Part shown: in pieces, positions 42,998 through 52,279 of the stretch
How the letters are laid out: every line of letters starts with the position of its first letter
Position numbering within the stretch: the stretch's first letter is position 1
From: Corallococcus macrosporus DSM 14697
GTDB taxonomy: Bacteria > Myxococcota > Myxococcia > Myxococcales > Myxococcaceae
Assembly (NCBI RefSeq): GCF_002305895.1
Contig: NZ_CP022203.1
Location: forward strand, 5,620,501 to 5,684,500
Reading direction: 5' to 3'
Length of the DNA stretch: 64,000 bases
Position numbers and translations under genes: made by a program
Notes under the pieces: generated by a model
Seen by the model: the letters and a program-made list of their open reading frames with translations, nothing else
What the model was told of the DNA's origin: nothing
The model's database searches: none

Positions 42998-43864
42998 TCA
43001 CCGGACGGCCAGCGCCGCGGCGCGGGCCGACTCCAGCCCGTCCAGGAACGCGAGGATGCGCTGCGCGCTGCGCTCCGGCTGCTCCAGCGGGAAGAGGTGT
43101 CCCGCACCCGCGAGCTCCTCCGCCTGGCTCTCGGACAGCGTGTGGTGGGCTCGCGCCAGCGCGTCGGCGGTCAAGGTGTCGGAGTCGCCGCCGCGAATCA
43201 CCAGGGACGGGACGCTCACCGTGCCCAGCTCGCGCCAGACATCCCGGGGAGAGGTCTCGAAGACGCGCGCCTCCCAGGCCTTGGGGATGGTCAACCGGAA
43301 GCCGCCGCCCGGGGCCTCGGTGAGGCCATGGGTGAGGTAGTCCTGGAAGCACTCCGGGTCGAAGCGCGCGAACAGCGGCTTCTTGCCGTAGCTCCGCGCG
43401 GCCTCTTCACGAGCGCCCCATGACTCGCGCCGTCGCCGAGCCAGGCTCGCCGGGGGCACCCGGCTCCGCAGCCCGAGCAGCGTCAGGGCACGCAGCGCCA
43501 GGGCCCGCGCCCCCGTGAACAACACCGGGTCCAACGCCACGACGGCGCGAAAGAGCGCGGGCGCCTTCGCGGAGGCGAGCAAGGTCGCCACGCCGCCCAT
43601 GCTGTGGCCCACGCCCACGATGCCTTGCACGCCCTGGGCACGCAGGGCGTGAATCAGGTCGTCCGCCATGTCATCCCAGGTGCGCAGCTCCCGAGGGTCG
43701 GAGCCCGGCACGAGGCACCGCGTGCGCAGCGTGAAGACGTGGTAGCGCGGCGTCAGGTGCTCGATGAGCTTCCGGTAGCACCCCGGCGGAAAGCCGTTGG
43801 CGTGAGCCAGGTGCAGCACCGGACCGGTGCCGCCCCAGTCCTCCATCTGAAGGGCGTCGCGCAT
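42998..43864 (-). CDS. alpha/beta hydrolase
   Basis: 288 residues from ATG at 43864. An alpha/beta-hydrolase fold with oxyanion-hole region HLAHANGFPPGCY near 18, nucleophile elbow GHSMGG (Ser 88), Asp in IRGGDSDTL near 228 and His in GAGHLFPLEQP near 264. The Ser-Asp-His triad is complete. It most resembles esterase/lipase-type members; the substrate is unknown. It starts 57 bp after the stop of the MnmD-like gene on the same strand, so it may be the last gene of the tgt-mnmD transcript. Confidence 0.9.
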   Translation of the reverse strand: MRDALQMEDWGGTGPVLHLAHANGFPPGCYRKLIEHLTPRYHVFTLRTRCLVPGSDPRELRTWDDMADDLIHALRAQGVQGIVGVGHSMGGVATLLASAKAPALFRAVVALDPVLFTGARALALRALTLLGLRSRVPPASLARRRRESWGAREEAARSYGKKPLFARFDPECFQDYLTHGLTEAPGGGFRLTIPKAWEARVFETSPRDVWRELGTVSVPSLVIRGGDSDTLTADALARAHHTLSESQAEELAGAGHLFPLEQPERSAQRILAFLDGLESARAAALAVR

Positions 43865-43920
43865 GCCCCGCCGATTACCCCGGACCGGGCCGGATGTCTT
43901 CCGTCACGCGCCCTGGCCCG

Positions 43921-44772
43921 TCACCGCCACTGCGGGTGCGCCAGCACGCGCGACTCGACCTCGGGCGTGAGCTGCCCGCCATGCGGCGCCCGGGACGACG
44001 AGCGCTTCCACCGCTCCAGCCACCGCTCACCGAGCGGGGCCTCCAGCGACTCGCGCCGGGTGGCGCCCACCGTCGTCTCACCCTTCGTCCCCGTGGACAC
44101 CCCCGCGCCGACGTAGAACCCGGCCAGCAGCAACGTCACCCGCGTGGGCGTGGCCGCGCTGTACGTGAGCAGCAGGGTCCCCTCCCCGTCCTCGCGGCAG
44201 TGCCGGCGCACCCGGGCCAGCACCGCCTCGGTCCACATGTCCGGGTTGGACGCCGGAGAGAACGGGTCGAAGTAGACGAGGTCCGCCACGGGCAGCGCGC
44301 CGTCCAGGTACGGCACGGCGTCCCCCAGCAGCAGCCGCCAGCGGATGCCCTCCGCCTCCCACACCCCGTCGCGCATCAGCGTCTCCGCCGCGTCGCGGAA
44401 GGGTTGGAGGAAGGGGAAGCCATCCGCGTCCGCCAGCGCCAGCCGAAGTGGCGCCAGGTCCACCTCGAAGCTGACCACCTCCAGCCCCCGGCGCTGCTCC
44501 GAGCCCAGGCTCCGGGCGCAGGTGAGCGCGGCCACCGCGTTGGTGGCGGCGCCCAGGCCCACGTCATGAATCACCAGCGGAGGGCCCGGCTGCCGCAGCC
44601 GGTCCGCCAGCCGCGCCTGCTCCACATAGAGGCGCAGCGCCTCCTGCCAAGGCCCCACGGAGGGGTGCATCACCTCGCCGTGCCCCAGGTGCCGCACGGC
44701 GCGCGCGCCGTTACGCAGGGTGATGAGCTCGAAGTCCCCGTCGCGCGGATTGGACCCGGGCGCGCTGCTCAC
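43921..44772 (-). CDS. MnmD/MnmC-type SAM-dependent tRNA-wobble methyltransferase family protein
   Basis: 283 residues. The start is GTG at 44772, which overlaps the tgt stop (GTGA), so the two are translationally coupled. The N-terminus (GDFELITLRNGARAVRHL) and motif I-like segment (VIHDVGLGAATNAVAAL), VVSFEVDLAPLRLAL and especially VYFDPFSPASNPDMWT match the MnmC1/MnmD methyltransferase, which makes 5-methylaminomethyl-uridine at tRNA position 34 using S-adenosylmethionine. The FAD-dependent oxidase half (MnmC2) is absent. The assignment is by motif; other members of this fold act on other tRNA sites. Confidence 0.75.
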   Translation of the reverse strand: MSSAPGSNPRDGDFELITLRNGARAVRHLGHGEVMHPSVGPWQEALRLYVEQARLADRLRQPGPPLVIHDVGLGAATNAVAALTCARSLGSEQRRGLEVVSFEVDLAPLRLALADADGFPFLQPFRDAAETLMRDGVWEAEGIRWRLLLGDAVPYLDGALPVADLVYFDPFSPASNPDMWTEAVLARVRRHCREDGEGTLLLTYSAATPTRVTLLLAGFYVGAGVSTGTKGETTVGATRRESLEAPLGERWLERWKRSSSRAPHGGQLTPEVESRVLAHPQWR

Positions 44773-45938
44773 CCGACCTCCTTCAGCGTCACCTCGCGCG
44801 CGTTGGCCTCGTCCTTCAAGTCCTTGGGCGTGGCGATGGCGGCCTTCAGCTCCCGGTACACCTGCGCGTAAGTCCCAGTCAGGATGCCGTCGCGGATGCG
44901 GCCCATCAGCTTCTGGTAGTGCCGGACGTTGTGCACCGACAGGAAGCGCGAGCCCAGGTGGTGCTTGCCGCGCATCAGGTGCTGCAGGTAGCCGCGCGTG
45001 TAGCGCTTGCACACGTAGCAGTCACACGCCGCGTCCAGCGGCTCGTCGGACAGGCGGAACACGCTGCGGGAGACGCGGACGAGCCCGCTGAACGTGTACG
45101 CGTAGCCCTGCTGCGCCATCTTGGTGGGGATGATGCAGTCGAACATATCCACGCCGCGCAGCACGGCCTCCACCAGGTCCGTGGGCGTGCCCACGCCCAT
45201 CAGGTAGCGGGGCTTGTCCTGCGGCAGCGACGCGGTGGTGCGCAACGTCATGGACTCGCGCTCCACCTTCGTCTCGCCCACGGCCAGGCCGCCGATGGCG
45301 AAGCCGTCGAAGGGCAGCTTCGTCAGGAACGCCGCGCTCTCGTCGCGCAGGTTCGGGAAGACGCCGCCCTGGACGATGCCGAACATCGCCTGCCCGGTGT
45401 CCCGCGCGGCCTTGGCCTCCAGGCTGCGCACCGCCCAGCGGTGGGTGCGCTCCATGGCCTCGCGGGTGCCCGCCTCGTCCGTGCGCGAGTCGATGCACAC
45501 GTCCAGCACCATCATGATTTCCGAGTTGATGGCCTGCTGCATGGCGATGCTCGACTCGGGGCTGAGGAGCTGCCGGCTGTTGTCGTAGAAGCTGCGGAAG
45601 TGGGCGCCCTTCTCCGTGATGAGCCGGTCCTCCGGCAGGGAGAAGATCTGAAAACCGCCCGAGTCCGTGAGCACGCCCCCGTCCCACTGCATGAAGGGGT
45701 GGATGCCACCAAAGCGCTTGAAGACCTCGGCGCCCGGCCGGAGCATCAGGTGGTAGGTGTTGGCCAGCAGGATGCTGGCGCCCGTCTCCTTCACCTCCTC
45801 CATGGCCAGGTGCCGGAAGCCCGCGTGGGTGGCCACCGGCATGAACATGGGGGTTTTGAAGGAACCCCGGCGTGTGTGCAGGATGCCTGCACGCGCGCCC
45901 GTGGGGTCGGTGGTGAGGAGCTCGAAACGAACGGCCAT
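44769..45938 (-). CDS. tgt: tRNA-guanine(34) transglycosylase
   Basis: 389 residues from ATG at 45938 (MAVRFELL). It exchanges G34 for preQ1 in queuosine-type tRNAs. Motifs: LTDSGGFQIFSL with the catalytic Asp near 93, FGIVQGGVF, GFAIGGLAVGE, nucleophile region GVDMFDCIIPTKMAQQG (Asp 267), and the zinc site CDCYVCKRYTRGYLQHL plus a late His. Length is normal. The segment after the nucleophile is PTKMAQQG, where most bacterial enzymes have PTRNARNG, so two Arg residues that contact the anticodon loop are replaced by Lys and Gln. It overlaps the MnmD-like gene by 4 bp. No queC/D/E/F genes are in the window. Confidence 0.94.
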   Translation of the reverse strand: MAVRFELLTTDPTGARAGILHTRRGSFKTPMFMPVATHAGFRHLAMEEVKETGASILLANTYHLMLRPGAEVFKRFGGIHPFMQWDGGVLTDSGGFQIFSLPEDRLITEKGAHFRSFYDNSRQLLSPESSIAMQQAINSEIMMVLDVCIDSRTDEAGTREAMERTHRWAVRSLEAKAARDTGQAMFGIVQGGVFPNLRDESAAFLTKLPFDGFAIGGLAVGETKVERESMTLRTTASLPQDKPRYLMGVGTPTDLVEAVLRGVDMFDCIIPTKMAQQGYAYTFSGLVRVSRSVFRLSDEPLDAACDCYVCKRYTRGYLQHLMRGKHHLGSRFLSVHNVRHYQKLMGRIRDGILTGTYAQVYRELKAAIATPKDLKDEANAREVTLKEVG

Positions 45939-46227
45939 GGGCCGGCCCTTATACCCGCCACGCCCGGCAGGCACCGCATCCATCTGCCCCGCCCGCTCCC
46001 CTCCTGGACAGCCGTACAGGCATCCCGGGCATTCCGTCCAAGGCGGAACGCCGCCGGGCGCCGGGCATCTGACGCCTTCCACCGCCGCTCCGGGGCTCGA
46101 AGCCAGCACCGGGGCGGCATTCTCCGGCCCTCCCGGCGGTTACAGGGAGTCCTCGCGGTCACCTGTCGAACGCGAAACGCCTCACCGCTTTGGCCCACCG
46201 CACCATTTCCGCTACAACGCCGCCGCC

Positions 46228-47826
46228 ATGTTCAACGTCATCAACGTCTCCAAGGCCTACGGGCCCAAGAAGCTCTTCGAGGACGTCAACGTCACGTTCT
46301 CCCCGGGCCGTCGCTACGGCCTGACCGGTCCGAACGGGGCCGGAAAGTCCACGTTCATGAAGATCCTCGCCGGGGACGAGGAAGCGGACATGGGCAACAT
46401 CGTCCGGCCCCGCAAGCTGGGCATCCTCCGTCAGGACCACTTCCGCTACGAGGACAACCGCGTCCTGGACGTGGTGCTCATGGGCAACGCGCCCCTCTGG
46501 GCGGCCATGTCAGAGAAGAACGACCTGCTGGCCAAGTCGGACATCACCGAGGAGGACGGCAACCGGCTGGGCGAGCTGGAGGGCGTCATCGCCGAGGAGG
46601 ATGGCTACTCGGCGGAGAGCGACGCGTCCACGCTGCTGGCGGGCCTGGGCATCGACCAGTCCTTCCACGAAGAGCCGATGAAGCAGCTCACCGGCGGCCT
46701 CAAGCTCCGCGTGCTGCTCGCGCAGGCGCTCTTCGGCAAGCCGGAAGGGCTGCTGCTCGACGAGCCCACGAACAACCTGGACATCGACTCCATCCGCTGG
46801 CTGGAGAGCTTCCTCCACGAGTACGAGGGCGTGCTCATCACCATCAGCCACGACCGGCACTTCCTCAACGCCATCTGCACGCACATCGCGGACATCGACT
46901 ACGAGACCATCATCCACTACCCCGGTGGATATGACGACATGGTCCGGCAGAAGGCGCAGGTGCGCAGCCGCGTCGAGTCCGAGACGGCGGAGAAGAAGAA
47001 GAAGATCGCCCAGCTCCAGGACTTCGTCGCCCGCTTCCACGCCGGCACGCGCGCCTCGCAGGTGCAGAGCCGCATCAAGCAGATCGACAAGCTGAAGTCG
47101 GACGACCTCAAGCGCTCCAACATCGCGCGGCCGTTCATCCGCTTCGACCAGAAGGTGGTCAGCGGAAGGCAGACGCTGATGATTGAAGGCATCCACAAGT
47201 CCTTCGACGGGCAGGAGGTCATCAAGCCCTTCAACGCCCTGGTCTGCAAGGGCGAGAAGGTCTGCGTCATCGGCCGCAACGGCGTGGGCAAGTCCACGCT
47301 GGTGAAGATGATCGCCGGCCAGTTGGAGCCGGACGGCGGGAAGATTGGCTGGGGCCACCAGGCCTCCGTGGGCTACCTGCCACAGGACCACCACGGCGTC
47401 GTGCGCAAGGGCACCACCTGCTTCGGCTGGCTGCGCGACCTGCACGACAAGCTCACCAACGAGGAGATCTCCGGCGTGCTGGGCCGGATGCTCTTCTCCG
47501 GCGAGGAGCGGATGAAGAACACCGACACCCTCTCCGGTGGTGAGACGGTGCGGCTGCTCCTCTCCAAGCTGATGATCATGCAGGACAACGTGCTGGTGCT
47601 CGACGAGCCCACCAACCACCTGGACCTGGAATCCATCGCCGCGCTGGCGGAGGGCCTCCAGAAGTACGAGGGCACCGTCATCGTCGTCACGCACGACCAG
47701 GAGCTCATCTCCGAGGTGGCCACCCGCATCTGGTCGCTCCAGGCGGGCCAGGAGGTGCTCGACTTCAACGGGCCCTACTCCGAGTTCGTGGAGAAGCACT
47801 CCGACGTCGCCGCGCGCCGCCGGTAG
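46228..47826 (+). CDS. ABC-F family ATPase
   Basis: 532 residues from ATG at 46228. Two ABC domains on one chain with no membrane segment: Walker A GPNGAGKST near 36 and GRNGVGKST near 350; signature motifs LTGGLKLRVLLAQ and LSGGETVRLLL; Walker B LLLDEPTNNLD and LVLDEPTNHLD. The charged linker between domains (AEKKKKIAQLQDFVARF, ASQVQSRIKQIDKL) is the ABC-F P-site tRNA interaction motif region. The closest type is YbiT-like. ABC-F proteins act on ribosomes, in translation regulation or antibiotic resistance; no resistance role is implied by context. The first signature motif (LTGG) deviates from LSGG. Confidence 0.94.
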   Translation: MFNVINVSKAYGPKKLFEDVNVTFSPGRRYGLTGPNGAGKSTFMKILAGDEEADMGNIVRPRKLGILRQDHFRYEDNRVLDVVLMGNAPLWAAMSEKNDLLAKSDITEEDGNRLGELEGVIAEEDGYSAESDASTLLAGLGIDQSFHEEPMKQLTGGLKLRVLLAQALFGKPEGLLLDEPTNNLDIDSIRWLESFLHEYEGVLITISHDRHFLNAICTHIADIDYETIIHYPGGYDDMVRQKAQVRSRVESETAEKKKKIAQLQDFVARFHAGTRASQVQSRIKQIDKLKSDDLKRSNIARPFIRFDQKVVSGRQTLMIEGIHKSFDGQEVIKPFNALVCKGEKVCVIGRNGVGKSTLVKMIAGQLEPDGGKIGWGHQASVGYLPQDHHGVVRKGTTCFGWLRDLHDKLTNEEISGVLGRMLFSGEERMKNTDTLSGGETVRLLLSKLMIMQDNVLVLDEPTNHLDLESIAALAEGLQKYEGTVIVVTHDQELISEVATRIWSLQAGQEVLDFNGPYSEFVEKHSDVAARRR

Positions 47827-47851
47827 GCGGCTGGCGGCACGCTGAGACACG

Positions 47852-47899
47852 AATCGCCGCCCGCCCTGGGGGAAACGCTCCCGGGACGAGGCGGCGATT
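47852..47899. terminator. bidirectional terminator, copy 1 of a duplicated hairpin
   Basis: Stem AATCGCCGCC (47852-47861) / GGCGGCGATT (47890-47899), perfect over 10 bp, around an inner CCCTGGGG...CTCCCGGG hairpin. It lies between the convergent ABC-F and giant lipoprotein genes. A near-identical hairpin follows the paralogous lipoprotein at 52208-52253. Confidence 0.75.
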
Positions 47900-47924
47900 G
47901 TCGTTTCACCACGTCGGGAGCGCG

Positions 47925-50900
47925 CTAGGGATTGGGAACGCCGACGGAGCCCTCGCCAACACCCCACTCCGCCTTCGAGTCGGCTCCGGGCGTGGCGCTC
48001 CGGTGCACCGACCTGTTCCGGCCCTGCGCGGTGAAGATCCACGACCAGTTGACGGAGACATCTTCAGCGCTGGGCACCGAGCGATAGGTACAGGGCCCAC
48101 CGGCACAGTCCGCGGGTCGCCAGTGGCCTTCCGCCTGGAGCGCCTGGAGTTGCGGAAGGAAGGGCGCGTTCTCCGTCCCAGGACTGACGACCGCGAGCGC
48201 GTCCAGGGTCTCTCCATGGACATCCATGAGGCGGAAGGTCCGGCTGCCACTGCCAAGGCTCAAGTCCTGGCCGTGGAAGTCCCAGGCGGTGTCGAAGTTC
48301 CAGGCGTACGTGGTCCGTGGATATTGACTCTTGCTCACCGTCTCCGAGGCAGGTGCATCCGCGCCCGGCCTGGTCCGGTCCGGTCGCAGGTGGATGACAA
48401 TGACATCCCCGGTGGCGACGTCCACGTCCGGGAGCGTCGCCAGTGGCCTGCTGAACGCGTCCGACTCCACCAGCGTGATGCCGCGGGTGGTTCCTGCCGA
48501 GACGACGGACAACTCCACCAACTCCCGGCCTTCGTAGACATTGGGAACGACCTCCGACAGGCGCAGGACGGCACTTCGGAAGTACCCCGTGAATGAGGCC
48601 GTATCCGCATTCGGATCCACGCCCGTGCCGAGCTCATCGCGGACCGAAGGGTCCACCCTCACCTGATACGTGGCGCGAGACTGCTGCTCCGTGGTTTGCA
48701 GCAGGACCTCCCTGCCCCCCAGCGGCGTCGCCGACAGGACCGACAACCCAGGGACTTGGAACTGGCGGCCATCTCCCAGAACCGTCGACGCGTCGACGCG
48801 CCGGTCGAAGCGCACCAGGACGGAGTCCAGGCTCCGCCCCTGAGCCGACAGGACGCGAGGCGCCGGGCACGAATGAACCGTCAACTGCTCTCGGGTCCAC
48901 GCGGAGGGGTGGATGATGGGCCAGCGGTCCGACGGACCTTCGAAGCTCCAAAGCGGTGAGGTAACCGTCACACGGCACCCGACAGACAGGTCCAGGACCT
49001 CATGCAGGGGCTCGACCAGCCGGAGGCGGAGGCGTTGCGCCAGGGACGAATCGGCGGGCACGCCCTCCGTCGCCAACGGCGCCTGGACGTGACTGAGGCC
49101 AGCGCTCACGAAGGTGCTCGAGCCGCTGGAGCCAATCGTCCCGGTGATGGAGAGATACCGCGACAGGAATGGGAAGCTGTCGGAGACCACGTTGAGCGAG
49201 CTCGCATCCAGGACGAGGTCGTCCACGGAGTGTCCCGAACTCAGGACCTCATAGCGAGAGACGCGGAAGGCCGGCTTGCCGTCCAGGTAGAACTTCGCGG
49301 AGATGGTGACATCGACACGGTCCCCCGCCCTCGGCACAGGCGACAGGCTGCCAGGCTCCGCCACCACGAAGATCGCGGGTCCCGCCTGTTCCGCCTGCAG
49401 GAAGAAACCCGCGGGGTCGCGAGAAGGGTCGCCGACCTGCGCCTTGGCATACGAGATGCGCGCCCCTTCGACACGCAGGCTCAGGGCACCAGAGGGCGCA
49501 TAGAGCACCGCTTGAAGCTGCGCTGAGGTTTCCTCATCGGTTATCGGCAGCGTGTAGACCTCCTGTCTCGGAGATTCCAGATTGCCGGCATGGTCCACGG
49601 AGAAGAAGCGAAGCGTCGTGGACTTGAGCAAGGAGATGGGGCCTTCGTAGAGCGGCGAGTCCAGATAAGGCGTGGAGCCGTCCACCGTGTAGCGCGTCTC
49701 CCGACAGCCAGCGCCCGCGTCGCCGCAGGCCAATGTCACGGTGATGGGGGCGGCATACACACCTCCGGCGGGTGTGACTGTCGTGACCGGGGCCACCGAA
49801 TCCACGGTGTACCGCGCGCTCTTCGAAGGCTCGGCATTGCCCACCGCATCCACGGAGAGGAAGCGCAGCGTGGCACCATCGGACATGAGCAACGGGCTCG
49901 AATAGCGAGCGCTCGCGGTCGTCGGCTCGCTGCCGTCGAGCGTGTAGAACGTCGCCGCACAGCCGCTGCCTCCCGCGTCGTCTGAGCACGACAGCGTCAC
50001 CCTGGGCGCGGACTGGTAGGCGCCACCCGGTGGGCTTGCCGTCGTCACGGGCGGCGTCACATCCAGCGAGATGGCGTACACCTCCGACACGGCCGCGCTG
50101 GCGTTCCCCGCTGCGTCCAGCGCCATGAATCGCAGTTGCGTGTCCGCAGACAAGGACAGCGGCGACACGTAGCGAGGTGACTGAGCGTCCGGAGCGCGAC
50201 CGTCCGTCGTGTAGTGGATGGCCACGCAGCCAGACGCCTCATCCACGCACGTCAGCGCCACCGTCTGGACCGTGTGAAACGTCCCGCCCCGGGGACTGGC
50301 GGCGGCGACAGGCGCCGTCCTGTCAATGACGTAGGTCTGCGACTTCCCAGACTCGACGTTGCCCACCGCATCCACGGAGAAGAAGCGCAGCGTACTGGAG
50401 CCGGAGATGGGGACAGGCCCCGTGTAGCGGGCGCTGGCCGTGGTCGGGGGACTGCCATCGAGCGTGAAGTACGTCGCCGAGCACCCACTGCCGCCCAGGT
50501 CATCCTCACACGCCAGCGTCACCGTCTGCTCGCTTCTGTAAGCACCTCCCGAGGGTGAGGCCACTGTTTCGGGCGCCGTGACATCCATGGTGATGACGTA
50601 CGTCTCCTCCCCCACCGGGCTCGCATTCCCCGCGCCGTCCAGGGCCATGAAGCGCAGCGGCGTATCCGAAGAGAGGACGAGCGGCGCGGCGTAGCGGGGT
50701 GAGTGGCTCCCGGGTGTGCTGCCATCCACCGTGTAGTGAATGGCGGAACATCCCGTCCCGACATCCGAGCACGACAGCGTCACGGTCTGCGCGAGATGGA
50801 ACCTGCCACCTCGAGGCCGGGCCTCCACCGCGGGCGCCACCGTGTCGATGACATAAGCCTCCGCTCTCTCAGGCTCAGCGTTGCCCACCGCATCGACAGA

Positions 50901-51995
50901 GAAGAAGCGCAGCGTGCTGTCGGCGGCCACCCGCACCGGCGAAACGTATCGCGTAGAAGCGGTGCTCGGCGCGGAGCCATCCAACGTGTAGTAGGTGGCG
51001 GAACAGCCCGCCCCGCTCCCGTCTTCACACGCCAATGCCACGGCCTGCGCGCTGCCGTAGGTCCCGCCGGGAGGACTGGCCACGGTGGTGGGCGCGGCCG
51101 AGTCCACCACATATCGCTCCGTCACCACCGGGCCCTCGTTGCCCAGCGCATCCACGGAGAAGAAGCGCAACTCCGTGGTGACGGATACCTCGATGGGGCC
51201 GCCGTAGCGCTGAGCAGCACGCGTCGGAGCCTCCCCCTCTGTGGTGAAGTACGTGGCATCACAGCCCGCGCCGGTGCCATCGTCGCAGCTCAAGGTCACC
51301 GGGACAGGCTCGCGGAAGAGGCCTCCTCCTGGCGTCGCAGCGGAGACAGGTCCCGCCCCATCCCAGATGTACTCCTCGACGGTCTCCTCCGACAGGTGGC
51401 CCACCTGGTCCACCGCGATGAAGCGCAGGCGGGTGGTGGCCGTCAACACCAAGGGTTCCTGATAGGCCGGTGAGGACGGGGAGGGAGCGGAACCATCCGT
51501 GGTGTAATGAATGGCGGCACAGCCAGAGCCCTCGCCGTCATCACACGTCAGCATGACGGTACGACGACCGGAGAACAGGCCCCCCAGCGGAGAAGCCGCG
51601 ACGGTGGGACGTGCGGTGTCCACGACAAAGCGCGCCTCGCGCGCCGGCTCGACGTTGCCGGAGGGGTCCACGGAAAAGTAGCGCAACGTGGTGGACGTGG
51701 CGATGGACAGGGGCGACGTGTACCGAGCGGAGTCCTGCGTCGGCACGCTCCCGTCCAACGTGTAGTGCGTCGCCGAGCAACCCTGGCCACCACCACCATC
51801 ATCACAGGCCAGCGTCACCACCACGGCGGTGGCGAAATCCCCTCCCGCGGGCGTGGCCTGCGTCGTGGGCGGCGTGCGGTCCACGGCGGGTGGAGGCCGC
51901 GGCTGAGGCTCACCACTGCCACCACAAGCCAGGACAAGCTGCACGGGGATCGCCAGCGCGGCGCCACGCAGCGGCCAAGGACATTTCAAAGGCAT
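47925..51995 (-). CDS. giant lipoprotein with nine Ig-like repeats and a lamin-tail-like domain
   Basis: 1356 residues from ATG at 51995, with GGAG at spacing 7. Lipobox QLVLACGG. Nine ~75-residue repeats follow, each starting near PxTxASPxGG, with CDD...GC in the middle and LRFFSVDAVGN at the end, like chitobiase/FN3-type (CHB_HEX_C) beta sandwiches; the two Cys of each repeat probably form a disulfide. After about residue 780 there is an OB-like region (VEGARISYAKAQVG), an Ig-like region (VLVRFDRRVDAST) and a lamin-tail-like domain near the C-terminus (LRLSEVVPNVYEGRELVEL). Such proteins are surface-anchored and sometimes bind polysaccharide. The gene at 52280 is its paralogue. Confidence 0.88.
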   Translation of the reverse strand: MPLKCPWPLRGAALAIPVQLVLACGGSGEPQPRPPPAVDRTPPTTQATPAGGDFATAVVVTLACDDGGGGQGCSATHYTLDGSVPTQDSARYTSPLSIATSTTLRYFSVDPSGNVEPAREARFVVDTARPTVAASPLGGLFSGRRTVMLTCDDGEGSGCAAIHYTTDGSAPSPSSPAYQEPLVLTATTRLRFIAVDQVGHLSEETVEEYIWDGAGPVSAATPGGGLFREPVPVTLSCDDGTGAGCDATYFTTEGEAPTRAAQRYGGPIEVSVTTELRFFSVDALGNEGPVVTERYVVDSAAPTTVASPPGGTYGSAQAVALACEDGSGAGCSATYYTLDGSAPSTASTRYVSPVRVAADSTLRFFSVDAVGNAEPERAEAYVIDTVAPAVEARPRGGRFHLAQTVTLSCSDVGTGCSAIHYTVDGSTPGSHSPRYAAPLVLSSDTPLRFMALDGAGNASPVGEETYVITMDVTAPETVASPSGGAYRSEQTVTLACEDDLGGSGCSATYFTLDGSPPTTASARYTGPVPISGSSTLRFFSVDAVGNVESGKSQTYVIDRTAPVAAASPRGGTFHTVQTVALTCVDEASGCVAIHYTTDGRAPDAQSPRYVSPLSLSADTQLRFMALDAAGNASAAVSEVYAISLDVTPPVTTASPPGGAYQSAPRVTLSCSDDAGGSGCAATFYTLDGSEPTTASARYSSPLLMSDGATLRFLSVDAVGNAEPSKSARYTVDSVAPVTTVTPAGGVYAAPITVTLACGDAGAGCRETRYTVDGSTPYLDSPLYEGPISLLKSTTLRFFSVDHAGNLESPRQEVYTLPITDEETSAQLQAVLYAPSGALSLRVEGARISYAKAQVGDPSRDPAGFFLQAEQAGPAIFVVAEPGSLSPVPRAGDRVDVTISAKFYLDGKPAFRVSRYEVLSSGHSVDDLVLDASSLNVVSDSFPFLSRYLSITGTIGSSGSSTFVSAGLSHVQAPLATEGVPADSSLAQRLRLRLVEPLHEVLDLSVGCRVTVTSPLWSFEGPSDRWPIIHPSAWTREQLTVHSCPAPRVLSAQGRSLDSVLVRFDRRVDASTVLGDGRQFQVPGLSVLSATPLGGREVLLQTTEQQSRATYQVRVDPSVRDELGTGVDPNADTASFTGYFRSAVLRLSEVVPNVYEGRELVELSVVSAGTTRGITLVESDAFSRPLATLPDVDVATGDVIVIHLRPDRTRPGADAPASETVSKSQYPRTTYAWNFDTAWDFHGQDLSLGSGSRTFRLMDVHGETLDALAVVSPGTENAPFLPQLQALQAEGHWRPADCAGGPCTYRSVPSAEDVSVNWSWIFTAQGRNRSVHRSATPGADSKAEWGVGEGSVGVPNP

Positions 51996-52207
51996 GACAA
52001 CTCCAGGGCACAAGGCATCCGCCCTGCGCCATGAGGAAAGGGGGTCTGAAGGCGTGCGTCGCGAATCGAAGTCGAGGCCCGGCCCCGCCCCAATCACAAG
52101 CACTTCCACCCTACTGGCTCGGCATGCGTGTCAGTAGACACAGCCACGCAGACGCGCCAGCAGCACAGTTGCGGCGGAGCCCGGGCAAGAACGCCCCCTG
52201 AAAGGCG

Positions 52208-52253
52208 AATCGCCGCCCGCCCCGGGGAAGCCCTCCCGGGACGCGGCGGCGAT
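52208..52253. terminator. terminator, copy 2 of the duplicated hairpin
   Basis: AATCGCCGCC (52208-52217) pairs with GGCGGCGAT (52245-52253) around CCGGGG...CTCCCGGG. It follows the stop of the paralogue at 52280 and is nearly identical to 47852-47899, so it was duplicated with its gene. Confidence 0.75.
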
Positions 52254-52279
52254 GGCCAGGTCACCCTGCCCTGACGGCG

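Noticed and set aside
42400-43423. Long frames on both strands through the 69-bp repeats
   Set aside because: No ribosome-binding site, unit lengths not divisible by three, and the products are just repeats; not genes.
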